A stretch of DNA of 64,000 nt from Larkinella sp. C7 (GTDB lineage: Bacteria; Bacteroidota; Bacteroidia; Cytophagales; Spirosomataceae), in NCBI RefSeq assembly GCF_006149005.1, contig NZ_VBSL01000014.1:104182-168181 (forward strand). The letters run 5' to 3'. Both the position numbers and the translations under genes were made by a program. Below are positions 53,667 through 62,167 of this stretch, piece by piece; the stretch's first letter is position 1, and each line of letters opens with the position of its first letter. Under the pieces are notes generated by a model. The model was given only the letters and a program-made list of their open reading frames with translations, searched no databases and had not been told where the DNA came from.

Positions 53667-54284
53667 TTAGGCTAGTTCGGGGTGAAGCGGAACAACTTTT
53701 CCTTTGGCGGAATCCTCTTCGGATATAACATCGACGAGGTGAATACCCTTGTCGTACACCTCCTGCAAAAACTCGTCAGATTCGTCCCCTTTTACGATGT
53801 AATCAATCTGCTGCGGGCAAAAAGCAGTAAAGATGCCGGGCCTAAAATCCGTACCCGTTAGCGTTTCAAAGGGGCATTTGCGGTGCGCCAGCAGAATCCA
53901 GTCCATACCAACATTAAAACCCTTCGGGATAAATGGCAGACGTTTTGAGATACCCATCCGGGCCGTTTCTTCCGTAAAATACGCGGGTGTTTTATAGTAC
54001 TTCTCTCCTACCCACATTAAGCCGTAACGCTTCATAACCTTGAAAGGAAAGCAATCTGAACAGCCACTGATCCGGCAGGACTGCTGCTCGATGAGGGCTG
54101 ATGATACCCACGAAAATCCACGGCTAAACTGGATACCCTGACAACAGCAAGGGCAGGTACTAACCTCGATCGGTAATTTGCCACAGGGGCGGGACGATTT
54201 GCCAGCTACGAAGTAATAGCCTCCCTTTTGCCGGAATCCACAACCCCGACGGCCTTCTATGCTTGATTCGATCTGATATGACAT
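53667..54284 (-). CDS. Cys-rich zinc-ribbon-like hypothetical protein
   Basis: 205 residues. RRGCGFRQKGGYYFV and CGKLPIEVSTCPCCCQGIQFSRGF, then CRISGCSDC, give three Cys groups like a zinc ribbon. Proteins of this layout are common on phages and plasmids without known function. A hairpin (54300-54326) lies between it and the gene upstream. Confidence 0.6.
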   Translation of the reverse strand: MSYQIESSIEGRRGCGFRQKGGYYFVAGKSSRPCGKLPIEVSTCPCCCQGIQFSRGFSWVSSALIEQQSCRISGCSDCFPFKVMKRYGLMWVGEKYYKTPAYFTEETARMGISKRLPFIPKGFNVGMDWILLAHRKCPFETLTGTDFRPGIFTAFCPQQIDYIVKGDESDEFLQEVYDKGIHLVDVISEEDSAKGKVVPLHPELA

Positions 54285-54299
54285 GACAGTGAAAGTTTG

Positions 54300-54326
54300 G
54301 GGTAGGCCACCCGTGGCAGCCTACCC
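54300..54326 (-). terminator. Hairpin between two small plasmid genes
   Basis: Eight-bp perfect arms GGGTAGGC / GCCTACCC with an 11-nt loop in the 49-bp gap. No T-run. Confidence 0.5.
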
Positions 54327-54333
54327 GGTGAGA

Positions 54334-54684
54334 TTAAAAAGAAGTGACTCTTAGGTAAGGCGCGGTGTAAGCAGCACCCAGCCAGTTTACCAGTTTCCGG
54401 GCCTGTTCAATGCCCATTCTTGGCTCTGTAGTCTCCCCTTCCTCATCACTGCCACTCAGAACGGCTATGCCGTGAATGGGTCCGTATCCCCCAAAGGAAA
54501 AGGCCAGTGGTTGCGGTCGCTGAAATAAGACTTCATCGTCTACCGTGAGGGCGTCGCCATCACCCTGACGGGCGCAAACGTCGATCATCCGGCAGCCAAT
54601 GATCTGATAAAAATCGCCGAGGGTTGCAGTCGTTTCGATGACCTCAATGGTCTGGGCTGCGGGGTCAATCTTGATGAGTTTCAT
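54334..54684 (-). CDS. DUF3846-like small plasmid protein
   Basis: 116 residues. DFYQIIGCRMIDVCARQGDGDALTVDDEVLF and GGYGPIHGIAVLSG resemble DUF3846 proteins of phages and plasmids; the match is by eye. Strong promoter-like leader upstream, shared with the gene at 54898. Confidence 0.6.
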   Translation of the reverse strand: MKLIKIDPAAQTIEVIETTATLGDFYQIIGCRMIDVCARQGDGDALTVDDEVLFQRPQPLAFSFGGYGPIHGIAVLSGSDEEGETTEPRMGIEQARKLVNWLGAAYTAPYLRVTSF

Positions 54685-54686
54685 AG

Positions 54687-54801
54687 TTGTTATATCTTAA
54701 ATGCTTGCTTAAAGATACACACTATTTACTAAATAAACAAGTTTAAAAATGTAAAAAAGGTAATATTTTGTGCATAAATAAAACCTCTTTCCCCTTTCCA
54801 A
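54687..54801 (-). promoter_or_regulatory. Duplicated leader and promoter, copy A
   Basis: Minus strand: TTG (54740-54738), 20 nt, TATCTTTA (54717-54710), then a leader ending CATTTAAGATATAA before the ATG at 54684. About 90 bp align with the leader of the gene at 54898. The outer end has a 20-bp CT-rich run (54782-54801) identical to one at 49106-49125 near the origin. Confidence 0.65.
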
Positions 54802-54825
54802 CCCCTTTTGTAACTTTGTGGGAAT

Positions 54826-54840
54826 ATTATATCTTAAATG
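54826..54840 (-). repeat. Third partial copy of the leader element
   Basis: The motif ATTATATCTTAAATG (plus strand) occurs here as well as at 54690 and 55587, this time between genes with no start codon behind it. It may be a remnant of a lost gene's leader. Confidence 0.45.
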
Positions 54841-54897
54841 TGGAAGAGGTCAGCCGTTATTCGACTGACCTCTCTTGTTTTGGTAGGGTAAACTGGC

Positions 54898-55581
54898 TTA
54901 GGCAGCTAACCATTGTTGGTCTGGTTGGTCCTGTACCTCCGGTTGATCAAATGGATTGTGCCAGTTATAGGTAGACTTGATCGATGCTCGGGGCGTAGTG
55001 GAATCTTGCCGGAACAATCGCTGTGCATTGGCGTACTGCTTATACACTTTGGTTTGTTCCGCGTCGGCCAGCTTATAGGAGAACGATGCAATGTAATAAA
55101 CACCCTTTGGCTGAATCTTGGTATTTTCTTTCTTCTCAGCAACTGCGGTAATGACCACATCCGCCAGTGTAAGGTTATCGTAAAATAGTGGCTCGATCAG
55201 CCTGAATACATTATCAATCGAATAGCCGTGAAAGAGTACAGCCGAAACACTGTTGCTATTGTCAATGAAAAAGATTTCAATCCAGTTCTTTGGCCCCATG
55301 TTCAAAATGTCATCCACAAAAATGCGCCATGCAATCGGCTGGAAAGTGATGGTGCTACCCTGTGATTCTGTGCCGTTGATATTAAACTGGCCCTTCTTGG
55401 CATCAAAGCGGTATTGACGAGGGCGACCTTCGAGGTATTTAAACACGTCGGACACCTCGCCCGAATCGGTGTCTAGTTGTTGGTAAGGCAAAAGGGCAAC
55501 CTGGTTGTTGGAATCGGGGGCGACTACTTCAATTGTAGCGTTTGCATCAGCCTTGGCTTTAGCGTTCTGGGTGCTTTTCAT
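54898..55581 (-). CDS. Hypothetical plasmid protein
   Basis: 227 residues, soluble. N-terminal 25 residues low-complexity (AKAKADANA), then a mixed alpha/beta part with FQPIAWRIFVDDILNMGPKN and IEIFFIDNSNSVSAVLFHGYS. Ends NPFDQPEVQDQPDQQWLAA, an acidic tail like that of single-stranded DNA-binding proteins, but no OB-fold motif was recognised. Own promoter upstream (copy B). Confidence 0.58.
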   Translation of the reverse strand: MKSTQNAKAKADANATIEVVAPDSNNQVALLPYQQLDTDSGEVSDVFKYLEGRPRQYRFDAKKGQFNINGTESQGSTITFQPIAWRIFVDDILNMGPKNWIEIFFIDNSNSVSAVLFHGYSIDNVFRLIEPLFYDNLTLADVVITAVAEKKENTKIQPKGVYYIASFSYKLADAEQTKVYKQYANAQRLFRQDSTTPRASIKSTYNWHNPFDQPEVQDQPDQQWLAA

Positions 55582-55583
55582 GA

Positions 55584-55699
55584 TGATTATATCTTAAATG
55601 TTTACCCAAAGTAAGCATAATTTACTTAATAAACAATTTTATAAACGTAAAAAAGGTAAGAAAGTGTAATAAAGTGCCACCCCTTTCCCCTTTTCAACA
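55584..55699 (-). promoter_or_regulatory. Duplicated leader and promoter, copy B
   Basis: Minus strand: TTG (55636-55634), 19 nt, TTACTTTG (55614-55607; one mismatch), then the CATTTAAGATATAA leader and ATG at 55581. It aligns with copy A over the whole stretch, including the CCTTTTTTAC block and a CT-rich outer end. Confidence 0.62.
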
Positions 55700-55724
55700 A
55701 AAAAAGCCCCCTATTCAGGAGGCT
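55698..55724 (-). terminator. Intrinsic terminator of the primase-side operon
   Basis: Minus strand: AGCCTCCT, 4-nt loop, AGGGGGCT (one G-T pair), then seven or more T. It lies 24 bp after the stop at 55748. Confidence 0.85.
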
Positions 55725-55747
55725 GGTATTGCTTCATTGTCTCAGAA

Positions 55748-55993
55748 CTACTTTTTGGGCGGACTGGACTGGTCTTTTCTGCGCTGCTCGAATTCCCTTC
55801 GCTCAACAGCGTAAAGTTTACACGAGCACGAAAATCTTTTTCTGAGGCTGTCCAGGTTCTTTACCACCTGGTTGTGATTTTTGAGTATCACCGGACTGTC
55901 GGGCCTGGGTGAGTCCAGGGGGATGCAATCATTGGCTTCGTTAAAGAAGAACTCCCGTCCGGTAGCATCCGTCAGATTAATTACAAATGACAT
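55748..55993 (-). CDS. Small protein, paralogue of 56036
   Basis: 81 residues, starting MSFVINLTDATGREFFFNEA. It is homologous over its length to the next gene upstream (MSYVINIEDGAGREYFISES; both continue to a Y-V-ER-EFE-RR end). A tandem duplicated pair of unknown function at the end of the operon led by the DUF4099 gene. Confidence 0.6.
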   Translation of the reverse strand: MSFVINLTDATGREFFFNEANDCIPLDSPRPDSPVILKNHNQVVKNLDSLRKRFSCSCKLYAVERREFEQRRKDQSSPPKK

Positions 55994-56035
55994 CTTAAGG
56001 GGTTGGGGTTTACTAAAAAGGTTACTTAAACAAAG

Positions 56036-56317
56036 CTAATCTTCGGACGGGCTGATGTGTTTCGACCGTCGGGCCTCGAACTCTTTACGTTCTATGACAT
56101 ACACCATGCAGATGGCGGGATATTCCGCTTCCAGTGCTTCCCGCTTTTTGATGATCTGTTTATCGGTCTTAAAAATCATGGGCTTATCCCCACCTTTTGC
56201 GTCTAAGGCAATAGCGGTGCCGCTTTCGCTAATAAAGTATTCGCGTCCGGCACCATCCTCGATATTGATAACATAAGACATTTGATACTCTTCTTGTTCG
56301 GTGTCAAGGTTACTCAT
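56036..56317 (-). CDS. Small protein, paralogue of 55748
   Basis: 93 residues from ATG 56317, whose first bases overlap the primase gene stop (ATGA). By alignment to the paralogue the homologous part starts at Met13 (ATG 56281), so the true start may be there. Unknown function. Confidence 0.58.
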   Translation of the reverse strand: MSNLDTEQEEYQMSYVINIEDGAGREYFISESGTAIALDAKGGDKPMIFKTDKQIIKKREALEAEYPAICMVYVIERKEFEARRSKHISPSED

Positions 56318-58062
56318 TGCGGCTTGATCTTTATCGAAGCAGATTTATGGCTGGAATCTACTTCAGGTTTGGCTGCAACTTCCTGACGCTTTTCAGCTAC
56401 CTGTTCGGCATGTCCACTCTTTTCTACCAGAACTTGTTTCTTGAAATCAGGCAATTGTGATGCACTAACTACCTTCCCATCTTTTATGTTTAAGTGGGCT
56501 TGTTGTTTGAGCCAACCGTCTGGTTGCTGCTGCTGAACCGTAAAGGTTTTGGTCCCCCCCTCCCCTGTATATTGGTGTTGTAAGTGGATTAACGCCCGTT
56601 GAATCGTTACGGCTGAGCTACTGGTGTAGCATGATTTGCCACTCTCGTCCGTGATGCTATAGGCGAACTTCTTTCCTCTTTCTACGTGCCGCTTCAGATC
56701 ATCAGTAAAGTCTTTACTACAGGATTTATCTATCAGAATGCGATTCGATAAGCCGGTAATATCCAAAAGACTGCTGCTTACTGTTTTCATGGCAGCAATC
56801 GTGCTAGGAATGTGCAGGGATAGCTGTGCATTGGCCTGTGTTGCGATGTTTATCAGTTGACAACTCAACTCCTTTTTAGTTACATCGTCGCTTTCTGGCG
56901 CCTGTATCTGGCCACGAATCGTATTGTTGAAAAGCTCCATCCGTTTCAGCAAAGCATCTACGGCCGGGCGGTGCGACTCATCGGAGGGTAAGACCAAACC
57001 AATGCGGTCACCGGTAGCCACCGCAGGTGACATAGGGAAATGGGGGGATACAAGTTGCTGAACAAACTGGAGGTCGAACTGATGGCCCTTCAAATCATTG
57101 TCAAACGCCAATACAATCTTCCAGCCTTCGCCTTTACTTAGTCCCACTGCGTACCGGGTGATGGTGTTGGTCTGTTCCTGGGTGAGCTGGCCACCCGTTG
57201 AAAAGTAAACCGAATCAAAAGCGTCATCGCCCCGAATAGATCGAAGTTGTTTATGCGCCATCGCGTCGAGAACGCTTTCCAGTACAACGAAATGAACCGG
57301 CTTTTCGGGAATATTGGAAAGGAACACACTTTTATACCGATCGCTACCAGCTGCATGCTGCTTTAGGTTTTCGTTGCGCAACTCAAGGCCCATGACTTCC
57401 GCAGAGAGTCCGTTATAATACGGGAAGGCCACGTTGTGAAACGTAATATACCTCCGATCCGGGTGTGCTTTTGCGGTCAGGAAATCTTCCGTGTGTCCTG
57501 TTTCTGCGTTGAGGTAAGATACCTGGGTGAACACCTTCCCGGCAAACTCCGGGCCGTTGATAATCCGCGGATCAATGTTGCGTTTTAGAAGATAGTTATC
57601 CTTCACTAAAGGACGTAAATCAAATAAGTCTCGGGTAAATGATTGCCTTTGACCCTCACTGGCCTTGATATCGATCACCTTTCGGTTTTGCGCTACCTGG
57701 GTAGGATCAATACGCAGATAATCATAGAGGACATTGGTAATACTTCTAAATTCGTTTTGCCCGGGCCGATTGAACATTGAAAACACGGTCGGCAGGCGGT
57801 TGCGAATAAAGTCAATGATGGTTCCAGAATCCGAGAAGTCGCCAGCACGCTGGTAGACCTGCTGGCTGGCATCCTGTGGGTTTTTGATAATGATCGTGTC
57901 GCCGTGCTTAGGGTGCTGAAGGACGGGACGACCTAGCCCCTTTTCGGGCTTTGGCTCATATCCGTATTGTGCCGCCAGTTCAACGATTGAGACGTTAGCC
58001 CGAAGTTCTGGTACCGGTATTAAATTGGGATAAAGCTGTTTCAGCTCATCAAACTTAGTCAT
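56314..58062 (-). CDS. Toprim-domain, primase-like plasmid protein
   Basis: 582 residues. The N-terminal third resembles the zinc-less start of plasmid primases (ISxxELAAxYGYEP...). A toprim domain lies at about 255-350 with its Glu in FVVLESVLDAMAH and its Asp-x-Asp in IVLAFDNDLKGHQF. The C-terminal part (about 440-540) carries a domain for ssDNA or partner binding (FAYSITDESGKSCYTSSS). Typical of Bacteroidota mobile elements; predicted to prime the DNA strand after transfer or at replication. Overlaps the next gene by 8 bp. Confidence 0.82.
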   Translation of the reverse strand: MTKFDELKQLYPNLIPVPELRANVSIVELAAQYGYEPKPEKGLGRPVLQHPKHGDTIIIKNPQDASQQVYQRAGDFSDSGTIIDFIRNRLPTVFSMFNRPGQNEFRSITNVLYDYLRIDPTQVAQNRKVIDIKASEGQRQSFTRDLFDLRPLVKDNYLLKRNIDPRIINGPEFAGKVFTQVSYLNAETGHTEDFLTAKAHPDRRYITFHNVAFPYYNGLSAEVMGLELRNENLKQHAAGSDRYKSVFLSNIPEKPVHFVVLESVLDAMAHKQLRSIRGDDAFDSVYFSTGGQLTQEQTNTITRYAVGLSKGEGWKIVLAFDNDLKGHQFDLQFVQQLVSPHFPMSPAVATGDRIGLVLPSDESHRPAVDALLKRMELFNNTIRGQIQAPESDDVTKKELSCQLINIATQANAQLSLHIPSTIAAMKTVSSSLLDITGLSNRILIDKSCSKDFTDDLKRHVERGKKFAYSITDESGKSCYTSSSAVTIQRALIHLQHQYTGEGGTKTFTVQQQQPDGWLKQQAHLNIKDGKVVSASQLPDFKKQVLVEKSGHAEQVAEKRQEVAAKPEVDSSHKSASIKIKPQ

Positions 58063-58984
58063 GACTTCGACGTAACTTTTGAGTGTGTTGAGGGATCTCC
58101 TTTTCGGGGTCCATCAGGCGCTTAATGGTTTCGGTTTGTCCAGTGTTGATGATTGTGTGCCCTGTTTTTTCTTCCAGACCTTTGATTTGATCCGTCTTGG
58201 CTCCTTCGTTATTCTGAGCCAATTGATTACGGTGCTTCTCATCTGGCTTTATGGTCATTTCCGGGCGGCCTATATCATTGAATTGAAGTCCTTGTTTGCC
58301 CGCCGAAACAGACACGGTAGCGTCGAACGGTTCCCCCTGCTTGTCTTTTAAGCCACTTAGTTTGATGGGGTGGCCGCACACCAGGGCAATCTGCTGATCG
58401 CGCGTTAAATCAATTCCTAACAGCTTTGAAGGCAGTGTTTCGGGACGAACCCGCCAGAAGTCCACGGTATTGGTTTGATTGTCGACGTGCAAAAAGCCCG
58501 AAACAAAGCCCCCGTTCTCAGGGATAGTAATGGACCGATCAACGTACCCTTTTTGCTCCAGCTCGCTACGCTCCTGCTGGGTTAACTTCAGCTCACCTAC
58601 TTTATCCGGAATGGATAGCTCTGAATGCACCGGAGTGATCCGAAGCTGAGGGCCGTTCTCGGTGACCGCTATACGCAACCTGCCTTCCAGCTTCAACTCA
58701 TTGGGCAAATCAATAGTCAGTACGGGAGTGGACTTTCCGGAAAATAGGACTCGTTCCACATCGGGGTTTGCGGCCAAATAATCGCGGGTTATACCGACCT
58801 CATCCAGTTTCTTTTGAAGAACTTGTCGTTCGGTAGCGATCTGACGCAACACAGCCTCCTGCTCGGAAGAGCTTAAGAAGTTGTCGGTTACAGCATATTG
58901 TGATGCTGCTGCGGCTTGCTGCTGAGTTGGAGTAATGTTGTCAAGGCCATCAGCCTGGGTTCGGGCGTACTCATTGGTTTGCAT
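58055..58984 (-). CDS. DUF4099/DUF3945 plasmid protein
   Basis: 309 residues from ATG 58984. Residues about 60-220 follow the DUF4099 pattern (DEVGITRDYLAANPDVERVL, then GYVDRSITIPENGGFVSGFL and LTRDQQIALVCGHPIKLSGL), and a DUF3945-like end follows. These proteins are carried by conjugative elements of Bacteroidota and go with primase-like genes, as here. First gene of a four-gene operon; function not known. Confidence 0.75.
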   Translation of the reverse strand: MQTNEYARTQADGLDNITPTQQQAAAASQYAVTDNFLSSSEQEAVLRQIATERQVLQKKLDEVGITRDYLAANPDVERVLFSGKSTPVLTIDLPNELKLEGRLRIAVTENGPQLRITPVHSELSIPDKVGELKLTQQERSELEQKGYVDRSITIPENGGFVSGFLHVDNQTNTVDFWRVRPETLPSKLLGIDLTRDQQIALVCGHPIKLSGLKDKQGEPFDATVSVSAGKQGLQFNDIGRPEMTIKPDEKHRNQLAQNNEGAKTDQIKGLEEKTGHTIINTGQTETIKRLMDPEKEIPQHTQKLRRSHD

Positions 58985-59091
58985 GGGAGGAGGTAGTTCG
59001 TAGTGCAAGATAAACTTCGCAAGTAAAACTATACTATTGTGGTTAATTATCTACATAATTTGCATTTTTGTTTATCAAACAGCAACAGAAT

Positions 59092-59790
59092 ATGTTTTTG
59101 ATTGAGCAAAAAGTGTGCCTAATCGCCTTATTCCTTTTTGGATTTGTTGCATCGGTTACGGGGCAGGCATCCTACCCTCAAGATCCCCTAAGGCTTGTTC
59201 TGGATTCACTGGAAGTTGAAATCCTGAAAACAACCCGGAGCTATGAGCAGGTAGATCGATTGATTCAGACCATACCCCTGAATTCTGAATACCTGGATCA
59301 CGTCCCTTCGATATTGCCCGTTGCGGTAGCAATTCAAGAGTTTAGTATAACGTCGCCCTTTGGAGTTCGCCGGCACCCGATCCACAAACAGACCCAGTTT
59401 CATGGCGGCATTGATGTGCGGGCAAAGTCGGGAATGCGAGTAAAGTCCACCGCGCCGGGGATTGTAAAGCAAGTGGGGTATGATCCAGCCTTGGGAGCCT
59501 TCGTGCAGATTTTGCACGGCTTCGGATTTGAAACGATTTATGGCCACCTGTCGGGCTACTGTGTGCAGCCAGGCCAAAAGCTGTGTCGAGGTGACGAGAT
59601 TGGAAGGGTTGGGCAAACGGGACTTTCAACCGGACCACATTTGCATTATGTGATCAGCAAGAATGGGCAGGCTGTTGATCCCCTGCATTTTTGTTATCTG
59701 CTCAGAAGGCGACTATACCTTCTTCAAAGAGGACTTGAATCAGGAACAATCAGCTCTTCGGTGGACACCCGGCTTTCGTCGGACGAATGA
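59092..59790 (+). CDS. M23-family (LytM) peptidase
   Basis: 232 residues from ATG 59092 (a TTG at 59068 precedes). Signal peptide cleaved after SVTGQ. Zinc ligands visible: HGGIDV (His and Asp) and GPHLHYVI. GVRRHPIHKQTQFHGGIDV is canonical. Cuts peptidoglycan cross-links; on a plasmid it probably opens the wall for DNA transfer. It overlaps the 3' end of the HTH gene by 67 bp, tail to tail. Confidence 0.9.
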   Translation: MFLIEQKVCLIALFLFGFVASVTGQASYPQDPLRLVLDSLEVEILKTTRSYEQVDRLIQTIPLNSEYLDHVPSILPVAVAIQEFSITSPFGVRRHPIHKQTQFHGGIDVRAKSGMRVKSTAPGIVKQVGYDPALGAFVQILHGFGFETIYGHLSGYCVQPGQKLCRGDEIGRVGQTGLSTGPHLHYVISKNGQAVDPLHFCYLLRRRLYLLQRGLESGTISSSVDTRLSSDE

Positions 59791-60149
59791 AGACCTAACT
59801 TGCGTAGCTGTACCGTGAGTTGATTCTTTTTAGCGCCAACACACTCCTCGATTTCAGTTAGTGTCTGACTGATTGCCATCAGGTCGCGCCCCGGCGGGAT
59901 AATCATGGGGGTTGACTGGTTGTCATCCTCCAGTATCCAGTCCTGATTGTAGCCATGCTTTCGGTAGTACCGGAGCAGGATGACCAGCGACTCGGTACTA
60001 CCCCTGAGCTTATCTTCAAGTCGATTTAGGGTATAGTCGGCAAGTCCACACTGGTGAGCAACCTCCTTTGCCGTCAGGTCTTCGCCCAGGCGATTCCCCA
60101 AGTGTTTGCGAACAGTAACCAGTCGCTGAGCAACCTTTTCTTTAATCAC
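59724..60149 (-). CDS. HTH-type plasmid regulator
   Basis: 141 residues starting with GTG that overlaps the coupling-protein stop (GTGA). An XRE-like core: LTAKEVAHQCGLADYTLNRL and STESLVILLRYYRKHG. It is translationally coupled to the transfer genes, so it may regulate them. Its end lies under the peptidase gene. Confidence 0.68.
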   Translation of the reverse strand: MIKEKVAQRLVTVRKHLGNRLGEDLTAKEVAHQCGLADYTLNRLEDKLRGSTESLVILLRYYRKHGYNQDWILEDDNQSTPMIIPPGRDLMAISQTLTEIEECVGAKKNQLTVQLRKLGLHSSDESRVSTEELIVPDSSPL

Positions 60150-62167
60150 GGCTTGCCTTGTTTTTTGGTGGATGACAGGGGGATACCGTGTTCCGCAGCG
60201 ATCCGGACAGTCTCTAATTCAATAAACGACTTTATGTCAGCCTTGATTTGCAGGTAGTTGTCTTCTATCATTTGCTTCAGGTCCTCCTCCTTAGCAAAAT
60301 TAGAAAAATTAGGCAGTTCTTTATGTTTCTGCTCCGCTTTAAAATCGGCCTCATCGACCAGCACTTTCGCTCTGACTGCCTTCAATTCACTAGGCTGCTC
60401 TGCGGTGTCCGCAATCACGCCCACGAACTGCCCCTGGCTGAGCTGGTTAATTTTAGAAACCGGTGCAATAAAATTCATTTCCGTCGAGATGCCGTGCGTC
60501 GTATCTTCCGATTGAATGTTGATGTTCTCTTTTTGCTGCACATTCTTGCCTAGCCGGTTTTGCATCGCTTCGGCGGTGGCTCCCGATGATTGCCCACAAA
60601 GCACGGTGCCGCAACTGTTTTTGATCACATCAGCCTGTAACTTCCCGTATTCGGCATCCAATTGAGAGTAGTCCTGCAAAGCCAGGGTAACGGCAACCTT
60701 ATTGGATCTACCCGTATTGATCAGATCGCCGATGCCCTCGAAAAACATAGTAGGTATCTCATCGATCACAATGCCTGCCGGGCGCTTACCCTTCTGGTTG
60801 ACTTGGTGAAGAATGCGGCCATTGTAAAGACTCAGGGCGGCCCCGTAAATCTTCTTTTTCTTGCTGTTATTACCGATACAGACAATTTTGGGCTCGTCGG
60901 GATCATTGATGTCGAGCATAAAATCATTGCCGCTCATCGTCCAATAGAGACTGGGGCTGGATAGTTTGGCCGGGCCGCTTCGGGCGCTGGACATTTGTCC
61001 CTCCAGCTGCTCCATGGCACCACCTTCAAAAGCCGAAACAAAGATTGAGGCCCGCGTTTCCAGATCCGGCCGATTCACCAGCAACGGAAAAACTTTTTTG
61101 TAATCCACACAAAGCAGTTCAATTACGTGTGGAAAGGTGCAGTATATGCCCTCTTTGTAGGTTCTCAGTAGCCAGATCACACAGGTAACATACGAAATGG
61201 GCGTATCAACGAAGAACTTGCCCTCCTCCCCTATCCACTTTTTGTTGAGGTTCAACATCACCATTTTGGCGCTTTCCTCGGCATCTTCAATGCTCGGCAG
61301 GTAAACCGGATGTAACGGATTGCAGCGGTGCGACTTGGCAGGATTGTCAAAGTTGATGCAGTAAAATCGCATATTCTTGGGCTGGTTCTTCCGGTTGCGC
61401 ATAAGGGCATTGAAGGCGACAATCGATAGATCCGCAAACTTGAAATCATAGATGTACATCGAAAACCCCTTGGCGATTTGCTGCCGGATGATGGCATAAA
61501 TCAGGCTGAACGTCTTACCCGAGCCCGCACTACCTACAATTATCAAGCCCCGGAATGGGTTGACAATGTTGATCCACCCGCGCCGCAGCCGTTTTTTGTA
61601 AGTGAACTCGGTGGGAATGTTCACGGAGTACTCATTGGTGAGCAGGCGCTCCTCCTGGGGAAAGGTTTCATTTTCAACGTTAAAGGGGTCTTTGCCTAAC
61701 GGGGAATTCATCAGCCGGTTAATACCCTGTCCACCTTTGATCAGATACAGATAGCCGAACATCGACAAGGCAAAGTAAGCCACGGCCGTCCAGAAGATTC
61801 CGATTGAGTTAACAACCCATAGTCCGGTATCCCGGAGCATAAACGTGCTTCCAAAAAAGAAAGTAAGGCCAATAAGCAGGGTGACAAAAACCGTTATCGG
61901 CTTAAGTGAAAGTGACTTAACGCCCCGATTGGCACCGGCATAGATGAGGATCGTTACCCCGGCTACGGTCTTTAATAACCATGGCGTGCGAAGTATACCG
62001 GAATTGGTGATGATGCGACCTAAAAGCGTTTCGACGAACGGTTGAGTAAAACCGAATAATTTGAATACATCATAAAGCTCCAGGTATAGATGAAGAAAAA
62101 AGATGCCAGTCGATATCCACAGGAAAATCTCCAGTTGGTTGTTTAACTCTCTACGTTCCGTTTTCAT
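60146..62167 (-). CDS. Type IV coupling protein (VirD4/TraG-like, MobC type)
   Basis: 673 residues. Four N-terminal helices (to about 170), then an ATPase core with Walker A GSAGSGKT near 215 and Walker B region GIVIDEIPTMFF near 465. The middle carries NFDNPAKSHRCNPLHP. These features fit the coupling protein that brings relaxase-bound DNA to the transfer channel; in Bacteroidota it is often named MobC. Overlaps the relaxase gene by 4 bp. Confidence 0.92.
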   Translation of the reverse strand: MKTERRELNNQLEIFLWISTGIFFLHLYLELYDVFKLFGFTQPFVETLLGRIITNSGILRTPWLLKTVAGVTILIYAGANRGVKSLSLKPITVFVTLLIGLTFFFGSTFMLRDTGLWVVNSIGIFWTAVAYFALSMFGYLYLIKGGQGINRLMNSPLGKDPFNVENETFPQEERLLTNEYSVNIPTEFTYKKRLRRGWINIVNPFRGLIIVGSAGSGKTFSLIYAIIRQQIAKGFSMYIYDFKFADLSIVAFNALMRNRKNQPKNMRFYCINFDNPAKSHRCNPLHPVYLPSIEDAEESAKMVMLNLNKKWIGEEGKFFVDTPISYVTCVIWLLRTYKEGIYCTFPHVIELLCVDYKKVFPLLVNRPDLETRASIFVSAFEGGAMEQLEGQMSSARSGPAKLSSPSLYWTMSGNDFMLDINDPDEPKIVCIGNNSKKKKIYGAALSLYNGRILHQVNQKGKRPAGIVIDEIPTMFFEGIGDLINTGRSNKVAVTLALQDYSQLDAEYGKLQADVIKNSCGTVLCGQSSGATAEAMQNRLGKNVQQKENINIQSEDTTHGISTEMNFIAPVSKINQLSQGQFVGVIADTAEQPSELKAVRAKVLVDEADFKAEQKHKELPNFSNFAKEEDLKQMIEDNYLQIKADIKSFIELETVRIAAEHGIPLSSTKKQGKP

